Positions 1 to 7,479 of a DNA stretch of 51,470 nt are shown piece after piece. Below the pieces are notes generated by a model. That model was not told the origin of the DNA. It saw only the letters and a program-made list of their open reading frames with translations, and did not search any database. Origin of the DNA: Variovorax atrisoli 110B (GTDB taxonomy: Bacteria; Pseudomonadota; Gammaproteobacteria; Burkholderiales; Burkholderiaceae_C); assembly GCF_000382045.1 (NCBI RefSeq), contig NZ_KB907473.1, forward strand, positions 1-51,470. Direction: 5' to 3'. Every line of letters starts with the position of its first letter. Positions within the stretch are counted from its first letter, which is position 1. A program made the translations under genes and the position numbers.

Positions 1-28
1 GTTTGACTGATCTCACCATCAGTCAGAC
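1..28 (+). other. Stem in the 23S-5S spacer
   Basis: Bases 1-10 pair with 19-28 through nine Watson-Crick pairs and one G-U, with an 8-nt loop. It lies just before the 5S gene, so it is probably part of the 23S-5S spacer or a processing stem. The 23S gene itself is outside the window. Confidence 0.45.
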
Positions 29-37
29 AACCCTTTA

Positions 38-152
38 TGCCTGATGACCATAGCGAGTTGGTCCCACTCCTTCCCATCCCGAACAGGACAGTGAAACGAC
101 TCAGCGCCGATGATAGTGCGGGTTCCCGTGTGAAAGTAGGTCATCGTCAGGC
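38..152 (+). rRNA. rrf: 5S ribosomal RNA
   Basis: This is a 115-nt match to the proteobacterial 5S pattern. The 5' end TGCCTGATGACC pairs with the 3' end GTCATCGTCAGGC to make helix I. The internal CCCATCCCGAACAGGACAGT and CGCCGATGATAGTG segments are the conserved loop B and helix IV-V signatures. It is the last gene of an rRNA operon whose 16S and 23S genes would lie upstream of the window, and a strong terminator follows. The ends are placed by helix I pairing and may be off by 1-2 nt. Confidence 0.96.
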
Positions 153-164
153 TCTTACAGCCCC

Positions 165-203
165 AAAAACCCCCGCTCAATCTGAGCGGGGGTTTTTGCT
201 TTT
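165..203 (+). terminator. Intrinsic terminator of the rRNA operon
   Basis: A perfect 15-bp stem (165-179 with 183-197) has a 3-nt loop. The A5 and T5 runs are built into the stem and further T residues follow at 200-203. It ends transcription after 5S and, read in reverse, could also serve the MBL hydrolase gene at 235. Confidence 0.93.
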
Positions 204-234
204 ACGGGCAGCAAAAAGAAAAAGAACAGGCGCA

Positions 235-1167
235 TCACCGGTTGCGCACAACCTCCGCCTCCACTTCGGCACCTCCCGCAGCTACCAACTCCTCCAACAT
301 ATCTAGGGCTAGCTGACCCAATTCGGATCCTCTGAAAAAACGACTCCGGATTAACTCAAGGTACGGCGTCGAAGCCAGCCACGTCTTCCAATCCGTCAGC
401 GAAATCGACTGCACTTCCAGCAGCTTGAACTTCATCAAGACTTTGATGGCATGCCGCGCATGCTTGACCGGATCTCTGCTCAATCCATCAAGCCGTCGAC
501 GTGCTATGTCCAAGGCCCTTGCCACGTCGTCGAATACGGCTCCATGCCCCGGAATCACCCGCCGCGGCGCGAGCGCCGCGATCAGATCCAAGGTCGCGCC
601 TATTTCTCCGAACGATGGCTCCCCCGCCAATTCGGGAAACGCGATGCCGAATCCGTTCTCCCAGAGCGCATCCGCTGAGATCAAAGTCCGTGACGCCTCC
701 TCGAACAGAATGACCGAGTGAGGGTCGTGACCCGGCGCCGCATGCACCTGCCACGGCCGGTCACCCAGGACGCATTCCGAACCTGGAAGCAGCAGCGCCG
801 TGAATCGAAATCGTGGACAGATCTGCCCCGTGGCCAGGAAGCTGAGCTTCTGCTCGTCCCAGCTCTCGATCAGCGCCGCCTCGCCTGGCGGAATCTCGGT
901 GCGAACGGCCGGATAGCGTCCTTGCAGCGCAGCATTTCCTCCGCAGTGGTCGCTGTGCAGATGCGTGTTCAGGATGCGGTCGAGCGGCCGCTCTTGCAGC
1001 ACTGACTCGACCAGCGCCAAGGTCTGCTCGGCGTGCGTCGCATAGCCTGTATCGACAAGCGCCGTCTCTGTGCTGCCCACGAACAACACATTGTTCGAGG
1101 ACAGCCATCCCCGCTCGAAGACGACGACGCCCGCCGGCAGCCCCGCACTGGCGGATGAATGGCTCAT
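235..1167 (-). CDS. MBL-fold metallo-hydrolase
   Basis: A 310-aa metallo-beta-lactamase-fold hydrolase. The metal motif HLHSDH spans residues 69-74, an N-terminal V-D-T-G strand precedes it, and later G-H-D and G-H-G segments supply further ligands. The second half is mostly helical, so it is the glyoxalase-II-like or lactonase-like type with an extra C-terminal helical part. No signal peptide is visible, so it should be cytoplasmic. The start is 9 bp downstream of the fadD stop on the same strand, which suggests co-transcription and a role on a thioester or ester. The substrate cannot be read from sequence. Confidence 0.85.
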   Translation of the reverse strand: MSHSSASAGLPAGVVVFERGWLSSNNVLFVGSTETALVDTGYATHAEQTLALVESVLQERPLDRILNTHLHSDHCGGNAALQGRYPAVRTEIPPGEAALIESWDEQKLSFLATGQICPRFRFTALLLPGSECVLGDRPWQVHAAPGHDPHSVILFEEASRTLISADALWENGFGIAFPELAGEPSFGEIGATLDLIAALAPRRVIPGHGAVFDDVARALDIARRRLDGLSRDPVKHARHAIKVLMKFKLLEVQSISLTDWKTWLASTPYLELIRSRFFRGSELGQLALDMLEELVAAGGAEVEAEVVRNR

Positions 1168-1176
1168 CTTCGCCGC

Positions 1177-2874
1177 TCAGGCGCCCGCACTCGTGCGGAG
1201 TTCGCGGCGCAGGATCTTCCCCACATTCGTCTTCGGCAGCGACTCCCGGAATTCGATGTGTTTCGGCCGCTTGTAGCCCGTGAGCTGCGAATGGCAATAC
1301 TGCAGCACGGCCTCCTCGGTCAGCGTCGGATCCCTGCGGACCACGAACACCTTGATGGCCTCGCCCTGCTTCTCGTCGGGCACGCCCACCGCCGCGCACT
1401 CCACGACGCCGGGGCACAGCGAGATCACGTTCTCCAGTTCGTTCGGGAACACGTTGAAGCCACTCACCAGGATCATGTCCTTCTTGCGGTCGACGATGCG
1501 GCTGTAGCCGTCTTCCTGCATCACCGCGATATCGCCGGTGCGCATGAAACCGTCGGCGGTGAAGGCCGCGGCAGTCTCGGCCGGCTGGTTGTAGTAGCCC
1601 TTCATCACGTTCGGACCCTTGATGCAGAGCTCCCCCGCTTCGCCGACGGGCAACGAGTTTCCATCGTCATCCTTGATGGCGATCTCGATGCTGGGCAGCG
1701 GCAACCCGATCGTGCCGGTGAACTCGGTGTTCGACACCGGGTTGTTGGTGCCGATCGCGCATGTCTCGCTCATGCCCCAGCCTTCGATCATCGGACAGCC
1801 GGTGGCCTCGAACCACTTGCGCGCCGTGCCTTCCGAGGCGGCCATGCCGCCCGCCTGCGAGACGAAGAGCGTCGAGAAGTCGACCGACTTGAACTCCGGA
1901 TGCATCAGCAGCGCATTGAACAGGGTGTTCACCGCGGGCAGCATGTGGAAGGGCCGCTTCTTCAGCACCGCGATGAACTTGTCGAAGTCGCGCGGGTTCG
2001 GAATCAGCGTCATGTGCGAGCCCTGGCGGATCACCAGCAGGCACAGTGTCAGCGCGAAGATGTGATAGAGCGGCAGCGCCGCGATGCTGTTGACCTTCGC
2101 GAGGTCGCCCGCCCGCGACAGCGCCGGCGTGAACCAGGCCTCGGCCTGCAGCGTGGCCGCGACGATGTTGCGATGGGTCAGCACCGCGCCCTTCGACAAA
2201 CCGGTCGTGCCGCCGGTGTACTGCAGGAAGGCGATCGAATCGAGCGTGCTCCGGTCCGGGCCCAGCGTGCGACCGCGACCCTCGGCGATCGCCTGGCCGA
2301 AAGGGGTGACGCTGCGGCCGTCGCTCAGCGGCAGCTTGTAGGCCGGCACCAGCTTCGCGAGATGGCGCACGGCCATCGTGATCCAGGCACCGTACAAGCC
2401 TCCGAGCAGGTCGCCCATGGATGTCATGACCACATGCTTGACCGGCGTGCGCTCGATCACCTTCTCCAGCGTGGAGGCGAAGTTCTCGAGGATGACGATG
2501 GCCGTCGCTCCCGAATCCTTCAGCTGGTGCTCCAGTTCGCGCGCGGTGTACAGCGGATTGACGTTGACGCAGGTGTATCCCGCGCGCAGCACGCCGCACA
2601 TCGTGACCGCGAACTGCGGAATGTTCGGCAGCATGATCGCAACCCGCGCCCCGGGCTCCAGCCCGCGCGACTGCAGCCAGGCGCCCAGCGCTTTCGACAG
2701 CGCGTCGAGCTCGCCGTACGACATCCAGCGCTCCATGCAGACCGAGAAGGGGCGGTCGGCATAACGGGCGAAGGCCTCGTCGAACATCTGGGGCAGTGAA
2801 CGGTACTGCTCCGGATCGATCTCGTGCGGCACGCCGGCCGGGTAGTTCTGTCGCGCGGATGATGTCGTCTGCAT
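1177..2874 (-). CDS. fadD: Long-chain fatty acid-CoA ligase (FadD type)
   Basis: About 565 aa, the usual FadD length. It is an ANL-superfamily enzyme that activates free fatty acids with ATP and CoA for beta-oxidation. Visible motifs are the AMP-binding loop YTGGTTGLSKGA, the G-W-G-M-S-E-T adenine-binding motif, the hinge aspartate in Y-x-R-T-G-D-I, and the C-terminal catalytic lysine in K-T-N-V-G-K-I-L-R-R. I start at the ATG at 2874, with AAAGGAGC about 5 nt upstream, rather than at an in-frame codon 33 nt earlier. The MBL hydrolase follows 9 bp downstream. Confidence 0.9.
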   Translation of the reverse strand: MQTTSSARQNYPAGVPHEIDPEQYRSLPQMFDEAFARYADRPFSVCMERWMSYGELDALSKALGAWLQSRGLEPGARVAIMLPNIPQFAVTMCGVLRAGYTCVNVNPLYTARELEHQLKDSGATAIVILENFASTLEKVIERTPVKHVVMTSMGDLLGGLYGAWITMAVRHLAKLVPAYKLPLSDGRSVTPFGQAIAEGRGRTLGPDRSTLDSIAFLQYTGGTTGLSKGAVLTHRNIVAATLQAEAWFTPALSRAGDLAKVNSIAALPLYHIFALTLCLLVIRQGSHMTLIPNPRDFDKFIAVLKKRPFHMLPAVNTLFNALLMHPEFKSVDFSTLFVSQAGGMAASEGTARKWFEATGCPMIEGWGMSETCAIGTNNPVSNTEFTGTIGLPLPSIEIAIKDDDGNSLPVGEAGELCIKGPNVMKGYYNQPAETAAAFTADGFMRTGDIAVMQEDGYSRIVDRKKDMILVSGFNVFPNELENVISLCPGVVECAAVGVPDEKQGEAIKVFVVRRDPTLTEEAVLQYCHSQLTGYKRPKHIEFRESLPKTNVGKILRRELRTSAGA

Positions 2875-2945
2875 GCAAGCTCCTTTGGCGCGGATTGTGG
2901 AAGCCACTCTGCTTCCGCGACCAGCGGGCTTGTCCTAGGGCAAGG

Positions 2946-2963
2946 GCGCGCGCTGTCGCGCGC
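2946..2963 (-). terminator. GC-only hairpin downstream of phhA
   Basis: GCGCGCG pairs with CGCGCGC around a 4-nt loop in the 134-bp gap between the phhA stop and the fadD start. There is no U-run, so it is at best a weak or Rho-assisted stop for the hpd-pheC-phhA unit. Confidence 0.3.
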
Positions 2964-3008
2964 GCGATAGCTGCGCACGACGACAGCTGCAAACAACCCT
3001 TCGGGATC

Positions 3009-3899
3009 TCAGGCCTTGCCGGACTCGCCCGGCAGCAGCACCCCGGCCTCGATGTCCGGGGCCACCTTCAACGACTCGTAAAGCGGCGTGAAATCGGGTT
3101 CGGTGAGGTCGAACAGCTGCTTGAAGCTGTCGATCACGAAGTAGTTGGCCTGGTAGGTGTCGATCTTGTAGCGCGTGCGCATGGTGCGCAGCAGGTCCAG
3201 CGGCAGGCGGCGCGGCTCGTCGCTGAGCACCGCGTGCCTGAGCTCGCCCACCGAGCTGAGGATGCCGGCACCGTACGCGCGCAGGCCATCCGGCTGGCGG
3301 ATCAGGCCGAACTCCACCGTGTACCAGTAGAGGCGCGCGAGCTTTTCTCCGGCTCCGAGTTCGTGCGCCTTGATGCCGCCCTGGCCGTAGCGCTGCACGT
3401 AGTCGGCGAAGGTCGGGTCGAACAGCATCGGCACGTGGCCGAAGAGGTCGTGGAACACGTCGGGCTCGACGATGTAGTCGAACTCCTCGGGCTTGCGGAT
3501 CCAGTCGGTGACCGGAAACTTGCGGTTCGCGAGCAGCGTGAAGAAAGGCAGCTCCGGAATCAGCCCCGGCACGGCGACGATCTCCCAGCCCGTGGCGCGG
3601 TGCAGCCGCTCGTTGAGCTCGTCGAAGCGCGGGATGCGGTCCTTCACGCCCAGCGAAGGCAGCGCCTCGATGAAGGCGTCGCAGGCCAGCCCCGGCAGCT
3701 GCGCCACCTGCCGCTCGTAGAGGCGGCGGTAGGTGTCGTGGTCGGCCGGCGTATAGCTGGCCCAGTCCTGCGGGCAGGTGTAGTCGGCCAGCACCGCGCC
3801 GCCGCGCGAGTAGTCGCCGCGGGGCGGGCGGTCGGAGGCGCCGTACACGGCTGGGGTGATGGCGGGGGTGACAACGGCGGCGGCTGCGGAGGAGTCCAT
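3009..3899 (-). CDS. phhA: Phenylalanine 4-monooxygenase
   Basis: A 296-aa bacterial aromatic amino acid hydroxylase that turns phenylalanine into tyrosine with O2, tetrahydropterin and non-heme iron. The iron ligands are H150 and H155 in F-H-D-L-F-G-H and E196 in Y-W-Y-T-V-E-F-G. The start is the ATG at 3899, giving a normal family length; a longer frame upstream runs through pheC and is not real. It is the last gene of the hpd-pheC-phhA run, 29 bp after pheC. No phhB (pterin dehydratase) or tyrosine aminotransferase gene lies nearby. The ribosome binding site is weak, so translation may depend on coupling to pheC. Confidence 0.95.
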   Translation of the reverse strand: MDSSAAAAVVTPAITPAVYGASDRPPRGDYSRGGAVLADYTCPQDWASYTPADHDTYRRLYERQVAQLPGLACDAFIEALPSLGVKDRIPRFDELNERLHRATGWEIVAVPGLIPELPFFTLLANRKFPVTDWIRKPEEFDYIVEPDVFHDLFGHVPMLFDPTFADYVQRYGQGGIKAHELGAGEKLARLYWYTVEFGLIRQPDGLRAYGAGILSSVGELRHAVLSDEPRRLPLDLLRTMRTRYKIDTYQANYFVIDSFKQLFDLTEPDFTPLYESLKVAPDIEAGVLLPGESGKA

Positions 3900-3928
3900 G
3901 AAGAAGAGACCGGTCGTGAGTTGCTTGC

Positions 3929-4735
3929 TTACTTGAGCCAGCGGTCCATCGTCCGCTGGAAGTCGCCGCCGGCCTGCTGCAAGTGCAGCCACTGGTCGAC
4001 GTACGACTTGAAGGCCACGTCGTCGCGCGGCAGCATCCAGGCCATTTCGCCGTATTGAAGCGGCTTGTCGGGGTTGACCGCGCACAGGCCCGGCTTGAGC
4101 TTCTGCTGCGTGATGGCCTCGGCCGCCTCGGTGACGAACACGTCGGCACGGTTGGCGAGGATCTCGTCGAAGATCGTCACGTTCTCGCCGTGCAGCGTGA
4201 GCTTGGCCTTCTTGAAGTTGGCACGGGCGAAGCGCTCGTTGCTGCCGCCCGGATTGAAGATGACGCGCACCGACGGCTGGTCGATGGCCGCCACGCTCTG
4301 GTACTTGGCCACGTCGGCGCAGCGCGCGATCGGCGTCTTGCCGTTGACCATGTAGGGCGCGCTGAAGAAGGCGCGCTTTTGCCGGTCGGTGGTGACCGAC
4401 ACGCCGCCCACGGCGATGTCGCACTTGCCGGCGGCCAGGTCGGGCAGCAGGTTGGCCCAGGTGGTCTTGATCCACTCGGGCTTCGTGCCGAGGCTGGCGC
4501 TGAAGCCGGCCATCAGGTCGACGTCGATGCCCTCGAAGGCGCCGTCGGGCTTCTGGAAGCTGAAGGGCTTGTAGTCGCCCGGCGTGCAGATGCGCAGCAC
4601 CGCGGCCTTCTGCACGCTATCGAGGTGCGAGGCGCCGGCCGCCGGCGCGGCCGCGGGCGTCATCGCGCAACCCGAAAGAAGGGCGGCAGCCGCCGCGATG
4701 AAAGTCAGACCGATCGAAGGCGTACAGCTGCGCAT
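3929..4735 (-). CDS. pheC: Periplasmic cyclohexadienyl dehydratase (PheC-like), probable lipoprotein
   Basis: A 268-aa protein with a solute-binding-protein fold. It resembles the Pseudomonas periplasmic cyclohexadienyl/arogenate dehydratase, which decarboxylates and dehydrates prephenate to phenylpyruvate or arogenate to phenylalanine. Shared segments include TPGDYKPFSF, F-E-G-I-D-V-D-L, D-I-A-V-G-G-V-S, N-P-G-G-S-N-E and Y-V-D-Q-W-L-H. E206 in T-E-A-A-E-A-I aligns with the glutamate reported as catalytic in PheC. The N-terminus ends in a lipobox, L-L-S-G-C (Cys23), so it is probably membrane-tethered in the periplasm. GGAG precedes the ATG. An amino acid ABC binding protein is the main alternative, but no transporter genes are adjacent. 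Confidence 0.8.
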   Translation of the reverse strand: MRSCTPSIGLTFIAAAAALLSGCAMTPAAAPAAGASHLDSVQKAAVLRICTPGDYKPFSFQKPDGAFEGIDVDLMAGFSASLGTKPEWIKTTWANLLPDLAAGKCDIAVGGVSVTTDRQKRAFFSAPYMVNGKTPIARCADVAKYQSVAAIDQPSVRVIFNPGGSNERFARANFKKAKLTLHGENVTIFDEILANRADVFVTEAAEAITQQKLKPGLCAVNPDKPLQYGEMAWMLPRDDVAFKSYVDQWLHLQQAGGDFQRTMDRWLK

Positions 4736-4771
4736 GCGTGCTCCAGAAGCAGGTAGATAAGGGAAGGACCC

Positions 4772-5899
4772 TTATTTTGCGGCGCTCAGCACGCCGCGGC
4801 GCATCTGGTCGAGCTCGATGCTCTCGAACAGCGCCTTGAAGTTGCCGTTGCCGAAGCCGTCGTCACCCTTGCGCTGGATGAACTCGAAGAAGATCGGGCC
4901 GAGCTGGTTCTCGCTGAAGATCTGCAGCAGCAGAGCGTCCTTCTTGCCGTCGATCAGGATCTTGCGCTTGTGCAGCTCCTCGACGCTTTCGCCGTGGCCG
5001 GGAATGCGCTTGTCGACCAGCTCGTAGTAGGTGTCGATGGTGTCCAGCAGCTTCACGCCATTGGCGCGCAGCGCGTCGACCGTCTGGTACAGGTCGTCCG
5101 AGCCCATCGCGATGTGCTGGATGCCTTCGCCGTTGTACATGTCCAGGTACTCCTGGATCTGGCCGGCCTGCTCCTTGCCCTCTTCGTTGATCGGGATGCG
5201 GATCTTGCCGCAGGGGCTGGTCATGGCCTTGCTCTTCACGCCGGTGACCTGGCCTTCGATGTCGAAGTACTTCACCTCGCGGAAGTTGAACAGGCGCTCG
5301 TAGAACTCGGCCCATTCGTTCATGCGGCCACGGTGCACGTTGTGGGTGAGGTGGTCGATGTAGGTCAGGCCGTTGCCCACGGGCGCCAGCGCCTCTTCGG
5401 CGGACAGGCCCGGCAGCGCCTCGAAGTCCACGTCGAAGAAGCCGATGTTGCCGATGTCGCCCGGCTTCGCGCCGTTCTTGCCGCGCCAGCGGTCGACCAG
5501 GTAGATCAGGCTGTCGCCGATGCCCTTGATGGCCGGGATGTTCAGCTCGCCCGGGCCGGCCTTGTCGGCGAAGCCCCAGGCGCCCAGCGAGATGGCGCGT
5601 TCGTAGGCGAACTTGGCGTCCTGCACGCGGAACGCGATGGCGCACACGCTGGGGCCGTGCAGGCGCGCGAAGCGCTGCGCGAACGAGTCGGGCTCGGCGT
5701 TGATGATGAAGTTGATCGTGCCCTGGCGATAGAGCAACACGTTCTTGTGGCGGTGCTTGGCCACGGCCTTGAAGCCCATGCGCTCGAACACCTTCCCCAT
5801 GGCGACCGGATCGGGTGCCGCGTACTCGATGAATTCGAAGCCGTCGGTGCCCATGGGGTTCTCCCAGGGCGTGAAGGCGGGTGCGTCTGCAAGGCTCAT
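4772..5899 (-). CDS. hpd: 4-hydroxyphenylpyruvate dioxygenase
   Basis: A 375-aa vicinal-oxygen-chelate dioxygenase that converts 4-hydroxyphenylpyruvate to homogentisate, the committed step of tyrosine breakdown. The iron triad is H183 (D-H-L-T-H-N-V), H262 (G-I-Q-H-I-A-M-G) and E339 (I-F-F-E-F-I-Q). I chose the ATG at 5899, before M-S-L-A-D-A, with GGAG upstream; the longer frame adds an unlikely 22 residues. It is the first gene of hpd-pheC-phhA and is divergent from an Lrp-type regulator. No homogentisate dioxygenase or fumarylacetoacetase gene lies in the window, so the lower pathway must be elsewhere. Confidence 0.96.
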   Translation of the reverse strand: MSLADAPAFTPWENPMGTDGFEFIEYAAPDPVAMGKVFERMGFKAVAKHRHKNVLLYRQGTINFIINAEPDSFAQRFARLHGPSVCAIAFRVQDAKFAYERAISLGAWGFADKAGPGELNIPAIKGIGDSLIYLVDRWRGKNGAKPGDIGNIGFFDVDFEALPGLSAEEALAPVGNGLTYIDHLTHNVHRGRMNEWAEFYERLFNFREVKYFDIEGQVTGVKSKAMTSPCGKIRIPINEEGKEQAGQIQEYLDMYNGEGIQHIAMGSDDLYQTVDALRANGVKLLDTIDTYYELVDKRIPGHGESVEELHKRKILIDGKKDALLLQIFSENQLGPIFFEFIQRKGDDGFGNGNFKALFESIELDQMRRGVLSAAK

Positions 5900-5987
5900 G
5901 TGCGGTCTCCGGTGTGGGGATGGAATGAATGAATGAACGGGGCGCGAAATCGGCCGGTCATGCAATGTAGGGCGGATGCCTCTCAGG

Positions 5988-6036
5988 TTTACTGCGTTTC
6001 CGCGCGCCCCTGGTGGCCGTCACGCAGTAAAACTGC
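5988..6036 (+). promoter_or_regulatory. Paired inverted repeats between hpd and the Lrp-type gene
   Basis: TTTACTGCGT (5988-5997) is perfectly inverted as ACGCAGTAAA (6022-6031), with half-site centres 34 bp apart, about three helical turns. The second arm also belongs to a tight palindrome, GCAGT-AAA-ACTGC (6024-6036). The three ACTGC half-sites lie in the only space between the divergent hpd and lrp genes, where an Lrp-family regulator would bind. The binding itself is inferred. Confidence 0.6.
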
Positions 6037-6048
6037 AAGAATGGCGAA

Positions 6049-6522
6049 ATGGAAGCACTGGACAAGATCGATAGACTCATTCTGCGCACGCTTCAAGCAG
6101 ACGGCCGCGCTACCTACGACCAGATCGCCGAGCAGGTGAGCCTGTCTCCCAGCGCCGTGCTGCGCAGGGTCAAGCGGCTGGAAGAACACCGCGTGATCGA
6201 CCGCTACGTGGCGCTGGTCCAGCCTGAAGCCGTCGGCCTGGGGCTGACCGCCTATCTCAACGTGCGTCTCGAAAAGCACACCGAGACCCACAAGCGCAAC
6301 CCCATGGACCTGTTCCGCGCCAGCGTGCAGACATGGCCGGAGGTGGTCGAGTGCGCCGCCCTCACCGGCGACATGGACTACCTGCTGCGCGTGGTGGTGG
6401 CCGACATGGCCCACTACAGCCGCTTCATCATGGACACCCTGCTCAAGCACCCCAGCGTGGAAGACTGCAAGACCAGCTTCGTGCTGGACCGTGTCAAAGC
6501 CACAACAGCTGTGCCCGTTTAG
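6049..6522 (+). CDS. Lrp/AsnC-family transcriptional regulator
   Basis: 157 aa. Residues 5-50 form the N-terminal winged HTH, with L-D-x-I-D-R-L-I-L near the start and L-S-P-S-A-V-L-R-R-V-K-R-L-E as recognition helix. Residues 65-150 form the RAM ligand-binding domain, with the typical A-L-T-G-D-M-D-Y-L-L-R-V-V-V strand. It is divergent from hpd-pheC-phhA and probably controls that unit and itself in response to an aromatic amino acid. The ATG at 6049 is used because the protein then starts directly with the HTH. The ribosome binding site is weak. Confidence 0.92.
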   Translation: MEALDKIDRLILRTLQADGRATYDQIAEQVSLSPSAVLRRVKRLEEHRVIDRYVALVQPEAVGLGLTAYLNVRLEKHTETHKRNPMDLFRASVQTWPEVVECAALTGDMDYLLRVVVADMAHYSRFIMDTLLKHPSVEDCKTSFVLDRVKATTAVPV

Positions 6523-6613
6523 CCACATTTCGGTTGCTCGGGCGCTACACCGGTGGCTACAGCCGGGTACTGGGTCACAAATGTGTCGGGAGATTGACCT
6601 TGTAGACTTGTTG

Positions 6614-6633
6614 TTTAAGGGAAAACCCTTAAA
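6614..6633 (+). promoter_or_regulatory. Perfect palindrome before the GNAT gene
   Basis: TTTAAGGG-AAAA-CCCTTAAA is an exact 8-bp inverted repeat with a 4-bp centre, ending 8 bp before the ATG at 6642. A TTGACC at 6594-6599 could be a -35 element, which would put the palindrome over the -10 and start region. It could be an operator or an mRNA hairpin that hides the start region. Confidence 0.45.
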
Positions 6634-6641
6634 GTCGAGCC

Positions 6642-7370
6642 ATGCTTACCGCCAGGAACCTGCTCAAAGCGTCTCTCGGCATTGGCTCTTTCCTGAGGGC
6701 GCCGATGGTCGAGGCGCAACCACGCGCAGTCAGCGCGCCTCAACCGGTGATGGTGCCGATCCGCTCGATCGGCCCACGCGAACGCGAGCGCATCGCGCGC
6801 CACCTGCTCGACCTCACCCCGCACGACCGCTACCTGCGTTTCGGCTACGCAGCGGCCGACGAGCAGGTCCAGCGCTACGTCGACAGCCTCGATTTCGAGC
6901 GCGACGAGCTTTTCGGCATCTACAACCGCCGCCTCGACCTGATCGCGATGGCCCACCTGGCATTCGCCCCCGGCGACCAGCACAGCGACTGCGCCGAGTT
7001 CGGCGTGTCGGTCTCGGCCCATGCCCGCGGCCGTGGCTACGGCGCCCGCCTGTTCGAGCGCGCCGTGGTCGTGGCCCGCAACGAGGGGGTGGGCATGCTC
7101 TTCATCCATGCGCTGAGCGAGAACGCCGCCATGCTGAAGATCGCCCGTAACGCCGGGGCCACCGTGGTGCGCAGCGGCGCCGAAGCCGAAGCCCATCTCG
7201 AGCTGCCCAGCGCCACCTTCGACAGCCGCATGAGCGAAATCGCCCTGGAGCACTACGCGGCCGTCGACTTCGCCCTCAAGAGCCGCGCCAAGCAGTTCTG
7301 GACCTTCCTGGCCAGCCTGCAGGAAGTGCGCAGCGGCATGCGCGACGCCCGCAAGAAGTCGGCGCCCTGA
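6642..7370 (+). CDS. GNAT-family N-acetyltransferase
   Basis: A 242-aa cytoplasmic protein. A GNAT fold covers about residues 38-190. The acetyl-CoA pyrophosphate loop is visible as A-R-G-R-G-Y-G (128-134), followed by A-x-x-x-G-V-G-M-L-F-I-H-A and a final strand with N-A-A-M-L-K-I-A-R-N-A-G. The C-terminal tail is basic (R-D-A-R-K-K-S). The acceptor cannot be told from sequence. It stands alone, with a palindrome just before its start and a GC-rich hairpin after its stop. Confidence 0.82.
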   Translation: MLTARNLLKASLGIGSFLRAPMVEAQPRAVSAPQPVMVPIRSIGPRERERIARHLLDLTPHDRYLRFGYAAADEQVQRYVDSLDFERDELFGIYNRRLDLIAMAHLAFAPGDQHSDCAEFGVSVSAHARGRGYGARLFERAVVVARNEGVGMLFIHALSENAAMLKIARNAGATVVRSGAEAEAHLELPSATFDSRMSEIALEHYAAVDFALKSRAKQFWTFLASLQEVRSGMRDARKKSAP

Positions 7371-7399
7371 GCCCTGCGGCCCATGGCGGCCGCCCGGGC

Positions 7400-7421
7400 C
7401 CGGCCCCTTGAAAGGGGCCGG
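7400..7421 (+). terminator. Strong GC hairpin after the GNAT gene
   Basis: CCGGCCCC pairs with GGGGCCGG around TTGAAA, with an outer fit of ten pairs. No T-run follows. It lies between the GNAT stop and the CorC start, and it falls over an alternative upstream CorC start, which argues against that start. Confidence 0.5.
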
Positions 7422-7479
7422 TAGAGCGTGTCACACGCAATCCGGTATCCTTGTCCCTCCTCAACTCCGCCCTCCCGCA

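Noticed and set aside
1159..2799. A 546-codon plus-strand frame opposite fadD
   Set aside because: It is antisense to a clear FadD reading frame and the product is His/Arg/Gln-rich with no domain. The same applies to long antisense frames over usher, lnt and thiolase genes.
5923..5938. GAAT tetranucleotide repeat upstream of hpd, possible phase-variation tract
   Set aside because: Only three copies plus one variant, outside the coding region; too short to slip often.
7408..7479. Upstream extension of CorC
   Set aside because: The extra 24 codons would start inside a strong hairpin and have no family counterpart; the GTG at 7480 gives normal length.
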